Under the pieces are notes generated by a model. The model saw only the letters and a list, made by a program, of their open reading frames with translations. It ran no database searches and was not told where the DNA came from. Positions 12,961-24,260 of a DNA stretch of 64,000 nt are shown here, in pieces (the stretch's first letter is position 1; each line of letters begins with the position of its first letter). Origin of the DNA: Glandiceps talaboti. Lineage: Eukaryota > Hemichordata > Enteropneusta > Spengelidae. A program made the position numbers and the translations under genes. The stretch is from assembly GCF_964340395.1 (NCBI RefSeq), contig NC_135567.1:5230899-5294898 (forward strand), given 5' to 3'.

Positions 12961-13625
12961 AAAGACACAGCATCTCTATCCTTTGGGATACTGATCATGT
13001 GTATTATAGTGATCTCATGACCAGAATTTTCACCATAATTTGAATGTCAGCCAAGATTACGTATAAGAGAACCGATTGTACATTTAAAATGTTGACATTC
13101 AATATGCACTATTAAGTTATGACAATTTGATTTGTTTGTTGTAGATTGTCACACAATTGCTAATGCACATGGCTCAGTCAATGACATCTGTCAATCAATG
13201 ACGGTGATTTGTCAATAGCACATCTATGACAAAATCCAAGTTACATATTCCGCCGACAAGATATCTCACATTATAGAATACATGTTATTGTACTTCTGTT
13301 TCACTTTTGTTCTTTACTGTTTAAAGTGAGCAATATCTTTTGGACAAGAACATTATTTTTAACCTGATCACAAGTGGGTTTTGTGTTCATTTCAATGTCT
13401 TACCATAATATGTTTTATTTTTTGTGATTTTTAGTTTAAGAATTTTAGCTATTGTTGTCAATATTCCATTGTAATCATCTTATCTTTATGTCAACCACTC
13501 TGCAATCAATGTTGTTTTGTAACTAAAATATTGCGTTATTATTAACAATGAACTACTTATTGATACACTTACCAATGATTCATTTATAGGCAATGATCTG
13601 ATTTATTTACTAAGTATACACTTAC
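12961..13625. other. Intron of the ankyrin gene; no other feature seen
   Basis: A+T-rich sequence left of the ankyrin exon. The further exons that the minus-strand gene needs were not found here or further left. Confidence 0.5.
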
Positions 13626-13724
13626 CCCATATCTATCTACATGAATGTAATTGACATCATAACCATTCCTCAAGTAGAATTTAACCTTCTCTATATCTCC
13701 ACTTTCAACAGCATCAATGAGATC
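13626..13724 (-). CDS. Ankyrin-repeat protein, coding exon 2 (partial gene)
   Basis: On the minus strand this 99-bp block is bounded by an acceptor (ttatattag before 13724) and a consensus donor GTAAG after 13626. It encodes 33 residues, DLIDAVESGDIEKVKFYLRN followed by GYDVNYIHVDRYG. That is one ankyrin repeat: the A-x-x-G-D-x-x-x-V-x-x-x-L helix pattern, then the G-x-D-V-N turn. Ankyrin repeats bind other proteins; nothing here tells the partner. Both borders are phase 0 and join in frame to the start exon at 23969-23998 across a 10.2-kb intron. Exons encoding later repeats are expected at lower coordinates but I could not find them, so the gene may continue beyond the left edge. Confidence is high for an ankyrin exon, lower for the pairing. 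Confidence 0.8.
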
Positions 13725-13809
13725 CTAATATAAAACAAACATATACAATGATTAGACTAATTTACACCAGTTTCACAAAATCATGTCAAAATTACATTAA
13801 AAATATGCT

Positions 13810-14222
13810 TACTGCAAACCCAGTGTTAAAGTGACCAAATTAATGAGGATTAGGTATTTATTTTGAATTTTGAATTTATAAAACAACTTTACTGTATTTT
13901 CTAATTGAAAAAAAAATACTGTGAAATAATATCTACCAATTCCTTGTTTGTAACTCTGTAAATTGAAAATCAATAAAATATGTCTAAAATGTTTGTTATT
14001 ATGCAAAAAAATAACAAAGTGTTTACACTTTTTTCATCTTTTTTCATCTTTTTGTAATCAAATGAGTTACAAACAAGGTTTTGGTATTTATAATATGTTA
14101 TTTCACATTATTTGTTAAATTAGGAAAACACAGTAAAGTTGTATTATGAATTAAAAATCCAAAATAAATACCTAATTCTCATCCATATGGCCACTTTATT
14201 AATATTTTAATATTTCCTTTTA
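13810..14222. repeat. Long imperfect inverted repeat (foldback), arms ~160 bp
   Basis: The segment 13818-13970 (gattaggtatttattttgaa ... ccttgtttgtaactc) returns in reverse complement at 14052-14212. Arms are roughly 80% alike with a loop of about 85 bp. No transposase; no target duplication found. It lies ~90 bp upstream, in gene orientation, of the ankyrin exon, inside intron 1. Confidence 0.8.
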
Positions 14223-14860
14223 GACAACATTTAAATATATATATCAAAAATATACATAAGGTAGCTGTCTATTTTATCATTCACACAAATGATATTATGT
14301 AGTATTATATGATTACTATGTCATTTATATCAATCTATTTTAATTAACACACTTTTTTGTCACTTCAATTCAAACATATGATTATTGTAAAACACAGGTA
14401 GGGTTGATTTGAACAGTTTGATTTGAGATCAATATCATTTTGTCAAATCAGAACAAACCGGAGAGACTTTACGTAATGGTATGATAAAAATCATTAGATT
14501 AGCTTTTAGATCAAATGATTTACAAAGTTTATAAGACACAAATAATTCAAAGTTGTTTTAGCATTAAGTTTTCAATCTGTCAAAATCTAGTTAAAGCTGA
14601 CCACTAGGTGGCGGTATGATCAGCAGATTGGTCAGCTGTAACAATGAAAGTCATTCTGATGAAGATCGTCAACAAGACAGATCAAAAGCTCAATGCTAAA
14701 AACATTTTGAACTGCTTGAATGTGCGTTATAAAATTTGTAATACATTCACAATGCTAAAACATGTAACATTAAAAAGCTATATTGATGATGGACAACTGA
14801 TATATACACATACTCTATGTAAATTAGAATATTAACACATGTATCTTTGTCAGGTTTTCT
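14223..14860. other. Intron sequence; no feature seen
   Basis: A+T-rich. The 63-codon frame at 14644 has no recognisable protein character. Confidence 0.5.
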
Positions 14861-14869
14861 AAGAATTGC

Positions 14870-14955
14870 TAGACTGTAAGATATGTCGTGACGTTCCGCC
14901 CTCACTGGCCTCTGATGTGTGAGGGCGCCCCATCACGGTGTACCCTTACAGACTA
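14870..14955. mobile_element. 86-bp inverted-repeat MITE with 9-bp target duplication
   Basis: Ends TAGACTGTAAG and CTTACAGACTA are perfect complements; further inside, CGCCCTCAC pairs with GTGAGGGCG. It is flanked by AAGAATTGC (14861-14869) and AAGAATTAC (14956-14964), a 9-bp duplication with one mismatch. Nine-base duplications are typical of Mutator-type transposition. It shares the TAGACTGT terminus with the element at 26556. Confidence 0.8.
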
Positions 14956-15110
14956 AAGAATTACATGATTATACATATTTACAAAGTTTGAGTAAATTTA
15001 AATCTGACCATGTCATCAGATACATTTAAATATTTACAAGATATGTATTCATGTATGACGCCACTGTACGACACCTAGCCATTTCACAGCTACAGACTTT
15101 ATAGTCTCAT

Positions 15111-15210
15111 TGGGGGGGGGGGGTGTAGCTGCCTGCTGGTGGTGTAGCTGCCTGCTGGGGGAGGGGTGGGGGTGTAACTGGCTGCTAGGAAGGGGGAGTA
15201 GCTCCCTCAA
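15111..15210. repeat. G-tract and three-copy gtgtagctgcctgctgg repeat
   Basis: A 12-13-base G-run is followed by three diverged copies of a ~25-bp G-rich unit. Simple sequence, possibly quadruplex-forming. Confidence 0.6.
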
Positions 15211-16373
15211 TGGCAAGGGGCTGGGTAACCAAGACTACAGACTTTAAATGGATAGATGTACTTAAATAAATTAGTGACAATGGCATTATAGCACAAATCT
15301 ATAATAATCACATCCTCAAAGAGCTTTACAATTATTACTCCATGGCACAGACCTATAGTGGCACAATGGCCCTTTACTTCCTCAACTCCCTGGGGAGCAT
15401 ACAATCAGCCTCTATAAGTGCATGGGATTAAAGCATTCACATTTCAACATCTATTCTACCAGGTCCCCAATTAATACAGCTAGGTTAACCAAAGCGCAAT
15501 TGTGGTTCAAATCTTACCCAAGAACTCTAGTCATTCAGAAACAAATGCCAGCAATGGGCTCAACCCTGCAACTTGCAGATTCCTAGCCAGCCACTCTAAA
15601 CATTCAACCATCATGACTCTACAACCTGCAACCTGCAGATTCCTAGCCAGCCACTCTAAACATTCAACCATCATGACAGCACATCTATCCACTTGCCTTA
15701 TACCAATGATGTTATTGTACAATATATATATATCACTAATTCATTGTTGCTATGAGTATAGTCTACATTGTAGTAGCTTTAGCATGTATGCGTTCACCTG
15801 CCAAATGTTTAATTTGCCTACACAACCCTGTTGTTACATTCCCCACATATGCCATCAATTGGAGGTTGCTTATGGGTGAGGTATCAATATTTTAGCATGT
15901 GAGTTCACTTTTGGATATTTAACAGGCCTAGGTTGCCAAGCAACCTTAAACAGATGTTAATCTTTACAGCATTGACATTGAAATGTGAAGTAGCCCATAA
16001 AAGATTTAATGATTTCATTGCATCAATAAAACAAGAATCTTACATTTCCAGGCTGAAGTCAAAGTATTTTGTAATACAACAAATCACATTTCTAAATGTA
16101 AAATGCACATTTCTGATGCGATCATTTCCATTTGAACAATTTCCCAACTAGTCAACCAAAGTAACATGACTACCAAATATCAAAGCAATTGGTCTAGCAG
16201 TTTTTTACTTTAAGTTGTTTACACACACACACACACACCCACACATCCTCACTCACACACACACACACACACACATACACACTTACACATACACACACAT
16301 ATACATACACACACACACACATACACACACATACACACACATACACACATACATACACACACACACACTCTCA

Positions 16374-16414
<41 letters not shown>

Positions 16415-16622
16415 AGACACTTAGCGATCCCTACAGCACTACTGAACCTTATCAATTCAGTTGTGCTAAAAATGAGTTAAAGGGGAACACCACTCAGTGA
16501 AATAATTGTATTTCCTGAGAATGTTTTGGTTTTAGATGACAATTTGTATAGTCATGATGACTCTTGGTTCATTTTAAGTCTTCAATGGACAAACTAATAA
16601 TATTGGTGTGCATCCAAAGTTC
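15211..16622 (+). mobile_element. Tandem duplication unit 1, containing a Helentron-like copy
   Basis: Starts ggcaaggggctgggtaacc and runs through a left end TAGCACAA (15289), a 51-bp direct duplication (cctgcagattcctagcc at ~15583 and ~15640), a (CA)n block at 16219-16413 and the 3' tail CAGTTGTGCTA (16458-16468). It then enters a TTAA-AGGGGAACACCACTC sequence (16475 on). The next unit begins immediately after the last shared bases (gcatccaaagttc). ORFs here are products of the repeat. Confidence 0.8.
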
Positions 16623-17519
16623 AACGGCAAGAGGCTGGGTAACCAAGCCAACAGACTTTAAATGGATAGATGTATTTAAATAAATTGGTGACAATGGCGT
16701 TATAGCACAATGGCGTTATAGCATACAATCCATTGCAGCCTCTATTAGTGCACAGGATTAAAGCATTCACATTTCAACATCTATCCTACCAGGTCCCCAA
16801 TTAATACAGCTAGGTTAACCAAAGTGCAATTGTGGTTCAAATCTTACCCAAGAACTTTAGTCATTCAGAAACAAATGCCAGCAACGGGTTCAACCCTGCA
16901 ACCTGCAGATTCCTAGCCAGCCACTCTAAACATTCAACCATCATGACAGCACATCTATCCACTTGCCTTATACCAATGATGTTATTGTACAATATATATA
17001 TATATCACTAATTCATTATTGCTATGAGTATAGTCTACATTGTAGTAGCTTTAGCATATATGTGTTCACCTGCCAAATGTTTAATTTGCCTACACAACCC
17101 TGTTGTTACATTCCCCACATATGCCATCAATTGGAGGTTGCTTATGGGTGAGGTATCAATATTTTAGCATGTGAGTTCACTTTTGGATATTTAACAGGCC
17201 TAGGTTGCCAAGCAACCTTAAACAGATGTTAATCTTTACAGCATTGACATTGAAATGTGAAGTAGCCCATAAAAGATTTAATGATTTCATTGCATCAATA
17301 AAACAAGAATCTTACATTTCCAGACTGAAGTCAAAGTATTTTGTAATACAACAAATCACATTTCTAAACGTAAAATGCACATTTCTGATGCGATCATTTC
17401 CATTTGAACAATTTCCCAACTAGTCAACCGAAGTAACATGACTACCAAATATCAAAGCAATTGGTCTAGCAGTTTTTTACTTTAAGTTGTTTACACACAC
17501 ACACACCCACACATCCTCA

Positions 17520-17567
<48 letters not shown>

Positions 17568-17598
17568 CACACTCACATACACACTTACACATACACAC

Positions 17599-17631
<33 letters not shown>

Positions 17632-17845
17632 GACAGACAGACAGACAGACACTTAGCGATCCCTACAGCACTACATACTTTATCAATTCAGTTGTACTAA
17701 AAATGAGTTAAAGGGGAACACCACTCAGTGAAATAATGGTATTTCCTGAGAATGTTTTGGTTTTATTTGTATAGTCATGATGACTCTTGGTTCCTTTTAA
17801 GTCTTCAATGGGCAAACTAATAATATTGGTGTGCATCCAAAGTTC
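16623..17845 (+). mobile_element. Tandem duplication unit 2, second Helentron-like copy
   Basis: Near-identical to the preceding unit; shared blocks lie exactly 1,272 bp apart (15933 and 17205; 16215 and 17487). It lacks one copy of the 51-bp internal duplication and ~90 bp around 15300-15400, has a different CA/GACA microsatellite (17491-17652), and its tail is changed to CAGTTGTACTA (17689-17699). The two units therefore arose by a recent direct duplication rather than by two insertions. Confidence 0.8.
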
Positions 17846-18932
17846 ACAAAAATACATTCATTTCTCCAGTAACACCACTTTTCTGGATTGGAACTGTTAA
17901 AGGGGCGTGGTCTGAAACGTCTATCTTTTTTCTTTCTTTTTTTTTTCTTTTTTTTTTTTGGGGGGGGGTTATTTTTTGTTATCTGTATGTACCACTGACT
18001 GTAACTTGTTTAATGGTCAGTAATTTATATGCAAAGCCCATACCCTGTTATCTAATGTATTCTATACTAAGGAATACCATAATATTCTTTTATACTTACA
18101 GTATCGCAGTAGTTTTATATAGAGTGAGAATTTTGCAAGCGACTACCAGTCATTACACAAGTAGCAGTGAATGACTGTTTATTTGACGAATCAAAATTGT
18201 GTATTCTCCTACCTCTTATTATGTTGTGACTCACATTTATACAATTACCGATAGTTGATTACATACTTTTCAGGATGAATGTCATTATATCGAAATGACA
18301 GTTCCAAAAAATAATTCCAGTTGTAGCTAGTTTAGCTTTAATAATTGATCAACTTTTGTAGAACAGTCTATGACAACTTGCTGCTTACACTTGATTCTAG
18401 GCAGTCAGAAGTACAGAGCTCAGGTTAGACTAATGAGGTTAAAACAAGCAATTTTGAAAACACCAACTTTTGAGGTGCTTTTCTCACAAATGTTTAGCCA
18501 CAGAATCAAGGCAAATGAGGATTGTGTATTTTGGTTATATCCCATAACTGAAATTCAAAATCCCAAATTGCCCGGATTCTAGGCCAACAAATATATGACG
18601 ATATTGTATCTGGATTAGCTTTCAGTACAGGTATTACAAAATTGGCCATAAAGATGAACTCAGTGATACCGTAACAGAGATAGTATTACAAACATTGATT
18701 GGTGGAATGAGTGTTGTATATGTATAGTCAATTGGCCATAAAGATAAACTCAATGATACCTTGACAGAGATAGCATTACAAGCACTGATTGGTTAAACAA
18801 GTGTTGTGTAGTCAATTACCTGACAAGTAAACTGGGTACTGTACTTGTAATTCTATACTGATAAATCTGAAATGTCATATTTAAATTTTGTTATCTAATC
18901 TGATTTGTCACATTTAATTCAGGCTGGGGATA
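17846..18932. other. Intron sequence with a ~95-bp tandem duplication
   Basis: The segment attggccataaagat ... gtagtcaatt at 18640-18733 is repeated, diverged, at 18731-18828. A T-rich then G-rich tract lies at 17925-17970. No gene seen. Confidence 0.6.
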
Positions 18933-18936
18933 TTAA

Positions 18937-20006
18937 AGGGGAATACCACTCCAGGAAATGAAGACATTTATGTAAACTTTGAGTTGTAGTTAGACATTGT
19001 ATGAGTTTACATCACTTACATTACACATAATTAACTAAAATTAAAAAGTAAAAATTATTGACTATCTATTGTTTATTGGTAGCCCTTATTAACACACATG
19101 ATTTGTCTCATTGTAAACCTAAAAAAAAATCTTGATTTTTCATTCACTTTGGTGTTCAATGTCAAAAACCTGTGGATTAATGATCTGCAAATATTATCTA
19201 ATATGTAAATATTTGTACGCAAATTCTTGGTTTTTAGTGGTCATGTATATGGTAAACATATGGTAATTTGATATATCTGTATGACATGCAAACAGTGAAA
19301 GTATCATATTACATAATGTCCAAACTGACCAAGTATGACCTGGTATTTATATATAATCCCATGAAATCAATGTTAGTTTTTTGTCATAATGCTCCGAGTA
19401 TGATTCCGCGGACTTATACAAATTCGAGCCGGTAGGAATTATGAACAGTATTTTGAAGGAGAAACACAAGACTTTTTTTTACAAGTTTTGCTCAAAGTTC
19501 ATGTAAAAATCCTGGTTTTCTTGGGGCAAACGGTCAATTTTACATACTATCACAGAATGGGTGTGTGACTCCCTAGCTTACTCATATCTGATAGCTGGCC
19601 CCTCAGTAAAGGCTTCAAACTATGCGTTATGTTAACCTGTTATAACTAGCTTTGAGGTACCTCATCGTGTGGATAATTCTCGTCAAATGGTGCTCAAAGA
19701 GTTAACAGACATGAATTGTCTCATGGCCTATCCTCATAAATATGGAATGGTTGAACATTGCGTGCTCATTAGTATTGATCACATGTACATACACATTTTA
19801 GACCAAAACCAGTCCCTTGGGAGAACTTTTTTGGTCTCATAATTTTTAAATGTTTTTGAATTTGTTATCCTTTTCCAAATTTGAAGGAAAATGTGGTCAA
19901 CTTTCTTTTTTATTTTTCCAAGATTAAGTGATGTAAAATCTTAAATTGACTGACTACAACTCAAAGTTTACATAAATGTCTACATTTCCTAGAGTGGCAT
20001 TCCCCT
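18937..20006. mobile_element. 1,070-bp non-autonomous TTAA-flanked DNA transposon
   Basis: Terminal inverted repeats of about 57 bp start AGGGGAATACCACTC on the left and match the reverse complement of the right end with four or so mismatches. Both ends are flanked by TTAA (18933-18936 and 20007-20010). TTAA target duplication is characteristic of piggyBac and Kolobok elements. There is no transposase frame inside. The same left end (TTAA-AGGGGAACACCACTC) is seen at 16475 and 17707. Confidence 0.85.
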
Positions 20007-20139
20007 TTAAAGTACACAATACATGGAAAAAAAATTATTTACCTTTTTAGTTTATTTCATATTGTTGAACTGGAAAAATACAGATATTAATCTTTATAAA
20101 TAGATATTTCAATACACTACATCTCCCAAAGAAATTTGT

Positions 20140-20313
20140 ATAAGACTTGTTTTGATTATTTGGCTGTTTCTATGGGCGTGGTCTTGTTGCTAGGCACATT
20201 TGCATACATGTTTAAATGTTTATTCATTTGTCTTTCAATTCCTGACCCACCAAATATCATGGCAATCGGTTCAGCGGTTTTTAACTTATATAAGTTGTTT
20301 ACACTCACATCCA

Positions 20314-20359
<46 letters not shown>

Positions 20360-20412
20360 TGCCAAGCGATCCCTATAGAACTACTGAACCTCAGTTCAGT
20401 TGTGCTAAAAAC
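20140..20412 (+). mobile_element. Helentron-like element, 5'-truncated
   Basis: One core (ttatttggctgtttctatggg), a spacer ending acttatataagttgtttacac, a (GACA)n tract at 20313-20360, and the intact tail. In this copy the 3' hairpin is perfect: CTGAAC at 20384-20389, loop CTCA, GTTCAG at 20394-20399, then TTGTG and CTAA. Confidence 0.75.
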
Positions 20413-21508
20413 TAGACACAATCAATGTTGCTGGTGTTTTTATAGTTCATTTTAAACTCAGATAAAATTAAGAATGTGATATTAGTGATATGGATTTTAG
20501 ACTATCTAGGATAAGTTTATCAGACTGCCATGCCTCCATCTTGTGAGAAATTATCACATTGAAGGTGTAGTCCAGTATCCATCAGTTACACCTTCATTTC
20601 TGTACAGTGGCATAATAATTAAACCAAAGACCATCCCTAGTTTTACTTAAATCCACATAAACATTCTCACACCATAGTTAATATAACTAATAAACCTGTT
20701 TACAGATAAAGAGCCAAGCTACACCCTGAGACCATTTGTGGTAGTTATATCTTTATATGATATATGTTATTCTTCTCAAAAATAAGATTCATGGTAAATA
20801 ATACAAGTACTGTGAATGGCACCACACACAATTACATTTTTGTCAGTTACTAACAGTATGCTGAGTGTGGGTACATGTAGTTAAAGAGTTTAGGATTTTC
20901 AAAATCCAAACTGTGATACATAGTAATCATTCTACTGAAAACAATGGTTTTAGAATTTGTAACAGAGAGAGTGGTGATAGCATAGCAGTAAATATCAATA
21001 TTAATGTCTTGATATTGGGTTATATGCCTTCAATGCAAGGATATAATCAACACTATGCGTAGCGGAGTGCTGATTGTATCTTTACACCAAAGGCATATAA
21101 CAAAAGATCCAAGCTCTAATATTTGTATTACATGTCTCTAAAGATATTAGGTTCATATGATAAATTTCATGTCAGAAACATTAAAAAAAGAATACAACTT
21201 GAATATTTGTCAATGTAACATGTGGTGTTTGAATATATGATGCATTAATAAATTACAGTATAGACTAAACTAAAATCAAACTACAACTCTTTCTGTATAT
21301 CAACCTGGAACTATTTTGGCAAAGTGCAATAAAGTTCATATTTGTTGAGAAAGATATACTGCTAGATAGAAATTCTGCTGTAAAAACTACTTACAGGTTA
21401 CACTACTGAATGACATCACAACTATATCTATATATACTATTACGGCAACAGTTTGTAACTTAGTAAAGTAAAGTTATCTTGTCTGTAGAGTGTGGTGTAA
21501 TCTCCTGC
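20413..21508. other. Intron sequence; no feature seen
   Basis: A+T-rich. No exon, array or inverted repeat recognised. Confidence 0.5.
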
Positions 21509-21617
21509 ATGATGTATGTATGTATGTATCATGTATGTATGTATGTATGTATGTATGTATGTATGTATGTATGCATGTATGTATGCACGTATGCACGTAT
21601 ATACATATGTATGTATG

Positions 21618-21651
<34 letters not shown>

Positions 21652-21706
21652 TGTGTGTGTATGTATGTATGTGTGTGTGTATGGATGTATGGATGGATAT
21701 ATGTAT

Positions 21707-21793
<87 letters not shown>
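21509..21793. repeat. (TGTA)n then (TA)n microsatellite
   Basis: About 200 bp of tgta-type tetranucleotides pass into about 80 bp of pure TA. All ORFs on both strands here are repeat translations. Confidence 0.95.
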
Positions 21794-21794
<1 letters not shown>

Positions 21795-21849
21795 CTCGGT
21801 GAGTATCAATCTGCTAAGACAGTGCTCTATACCGCAGTGGCAGAGCGTA

Positions 21850-21989
21850 ATAGTTTTGGTAGTACTGGAACTCTTTCTTGGTTGTAACTCGGAGTTTCAC
21901 GCATAAAGTGATCATCAGACAACATGATGATCGCTTTATGCGTGAAACTCCGAGTTACAACCAAGAAAGAGTTCCAGTACTACCAAAAC

Positions 21990-21992
<3 letters not shown>
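21850..21992. mobile_element. Near-perfect 68-bp-arm hairpin (foldback MITE)
   Basis: Left arm 21850-21917 and right arm 21925-21992 are reverse complements with a single mismatch, separated by a 7-base loop (gacaaca). It sits between a (TA)n tract ending at 21793 and a (TA)n/(TG)n tract starting at 21991, suggesting insertion into a TA-rich microsatellite. The phrase taactcgg occurs in both the arm and the DNA just left of it (21792). No transposase. Confidence 0.9.

Positions 21993-22048
<56 letters not shown>
21993..22048. repeat. (TA)n/(TG)n microsatellite
   Basis: Short TA run followed by about 46 bp of TG dinucleotides. Confidence 0.95.
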
Positions 22049-22050
<2 letters not shown>

Positions 22051-22069
22051 CTATAGAACCCTAAAAGAA

Positions 22070-22450
22070 TAAAAGTAGCGCCAATGGTATTGTAGGACAA
22101 CTGTATTTGGCTGTTGCTATGGCGTGGTCTTGTTGCTAGGCATATTTGCATACATTTGTTTATCTTTATTCTCATACCTACCCATCCACGTTTTCTTTGT
22201 AATATGCATCATCATTTCAGTGTTGCTAAGTTTTCAACAATAACTGTAGAATAACCCTCCATGCCCTCCATCCCCACCGTTCACCATGCAGTTTCAAGAT
22301 ATAAGTTTTTACCCAAATTGAGATTTTACACCTAATTTGCATATCACTGATGGGATCATCATGTTGTGAATACACTTTCATCTACACATCCCCTGATGCA
22401 TCCCCATTAACTTTCAGCTGAATCTGCTAACTAGTTTGGAAGTATAGATA
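22070..22450 (+). mobile_element. 5' portion of a Helentron-like element
   Basis: Left end TAGGACAACTG (22093-22103, one mismatch to the family end) is followed by one core with ggctgttgctatgg and by cctaatttgcatatcactg. No 3' tail is present, so the copy is 3'-truncated. Confidence 0.65.
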
Positions 22451-23968
22451 TCGAAGTAAAGAAGTATATAGGCATTAATATCGTATGTATAGTAAAGTCA
22501 ACGGTACGTTAGAGAAATTTAGGTGGTCATACTTAGTGTATAAAATAGAAACTGGAATCTGATGAGATGTGGTGATTTGTAGTGTCAATGACATGTAGTG
22601 TCCAAAATAGAAAGTGTATTAATCCATTCTGACAAGTTCAAACTGACAAGTAGAATAATTTAGATTAACTTCTTTTATAAACTATCTATGAAGATTACCA
22701 TAACAAAACATTGAAGTTCACCTTTGTCCCAAAGTGCAATATACATGTACAATGTAAGTGAAGCATTAATTGTGAAACAGCCAAGCATTTATATGACATG
22801 TTCTGTAACTAGTGTAATAGCTAGATATTAAATATATGTATATGTATACGTATAGTTATGTTTGAATTCTTACGTCAAGTAATATTAAAGAACTGATGTA
22901 AGAAACATGGACAAAAACAAATATTGACATGTACCACATTTCAGGCAAGGCCATATGCCATTGTAGACAGGGATTTTTTTATTTCATCACCATCCAAAAC
23001 ACAGTGACCCCCCCCCCTCTCCCCCATCCACAATTTTCAAAACAGCATGACCCCCCTGCCAATTTCAAAAACAGGGTAACTCCCCCCCCCCTTACCAATC
23101 CACCCCCACCCCCACCCCCCGGCCGAAGAAACTGACCGATCCCTTACTTATTTACCCTGCAACTACCTCAATACCTACTAAGTATTTTACATCATCAAGT
23201 AGCGATAATTTTAAGCTGCACTTTATGACTACTCAATCCAAAAACAACAAAATCATGTGATAAATTTTCATTGGCCCTTTTCAAAATGATTACATTCCTG
23301 CTACACACTTGTATTCATAGTAAATCCTTTCATGTCGTGTTCAGACATTCACACTCTCCTACAAATTGTGAAATGCAGAGGATATCGAGAACGATATACA
23401 TGTATGTGAAACATCACACGAGTAAAGTTACACAATAAACAGTCGTGTCCTGCTTTGACCCCAGATGACCCAGTTTCACGTGACTGGTGATTTACTGACC
23501 TTACGAGGTGAGGTTAGACATGTTACGTGTGAATGACAATAATAAGTGCAATGCCAAGTACGTCTGATATTATGGGATACTAAGGTACAAATCTTACTCC
23601 CCTGATATGTAGCTAAGTCCATCTAGGCTATTGTAAGTACTACGAGTACAAGTCCACTGTATTCGATCACGCCATGACTATTAGTATTAAATGTACCAGT
23701 ACACGTTGGAGATATCTCTCGCCAACGTTCATGGTCTAACGTTACGCTAATATTCTCCTAGATACGTTTTATTGTGTGTCGCGTATATTTTGCACACTTA
23801 CTTTATTAGCATAAAAGGAATGGACGGTACAAACTGTCTGTATAAGTTTCAGAAGTTGAACAAAGTTGTACACGAGTTGCCGCTCTCAGCGCCATTCACA
23901 ACAAACCTGCTGCAGTGTTTGTTTATAGTTATACATAATATAAATCGTAACATCATAAAGACACTTAC
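22451..23968. other. Intron 1 near the ankyrin start exon; C-rich tract at 23005-23125
   Basis: No gene seen. Pyrimidine-rich tracts (runs of C broken by aaaacag-type spacers) lie at 23005-23125. CpG density rises from about 23,400 towards the start exon. Confidence 0.5.
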
Positions 23969-23998
23969 ATCTGGATCCTTCCATTCCGTGGCTGCCAT
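23969..23998 (-). CDS. Ankyrin-repeat protein, start exon
   Basis: On the minus strand an ATG in a good context (ggaaatATGG) at 23998 begins a 10-codon exon, MAATEWKDPD, that ends at a consensus donor GTAAGTG (23968-23962). Phase 0 at this donor fits the phase 0 acceptor of the ankyrin exon at 13724, giving an uninterrupted MAATEWKDPD-DLIDAVESGD join. A CpG-richer region with CACGTG-like and CGCGTACG motifs lies just upstream (24,050-24,260), as expected of a promoter. The exon is short, so it rests on start context, donor, phase and the neighbouring CpG signal. It may belong to a different minus-strand gene if an unseen exon lies in the intron. Confidence 0.6.
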
Positions 23999-24260
23999 AT
24001 TTCCCACTTCACCCTGACCCTGTTCAAAACGCAGTAAATCTTACAAACTTGAAGACGACCACACAGGCTACCATCATCACACCGGGTCCTTGGAAATTAG
24101 GTCAACTGTTTAACCCGGAAATATTGTTGTGGACACGTGATCGGCAAACGCGTACGTTATACCATGGGGAAGACAGTGTGTACTATTACCTATTGAGAAG
24201 ATCGGTGATGTCATATCTTTTTAGTCAGCCGGTCAGAGGTTACGCGCGTTTGTTCTTATA
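23999..24260 (-). promoter_or_regulatory. Probable promoter and 5' region of the ankyrin gene
   Basis: This block has many CpGs (acacgtgatcggcaaacgcg, ggttacgcgcg, accacgcgtgc) in a CpG-poor neighbourhood and lies immediately upstream of the minus-strand start exon. No TATA box was recognised; transcription start is unknown. Confidence 0.4.

Noticed and set aside
18937-20006. LTR retrotransposon or solo LTR
   Set aside because: Ends are inverted, not direct, and flanks are TTAA, so it is a cut-and-paste type element.
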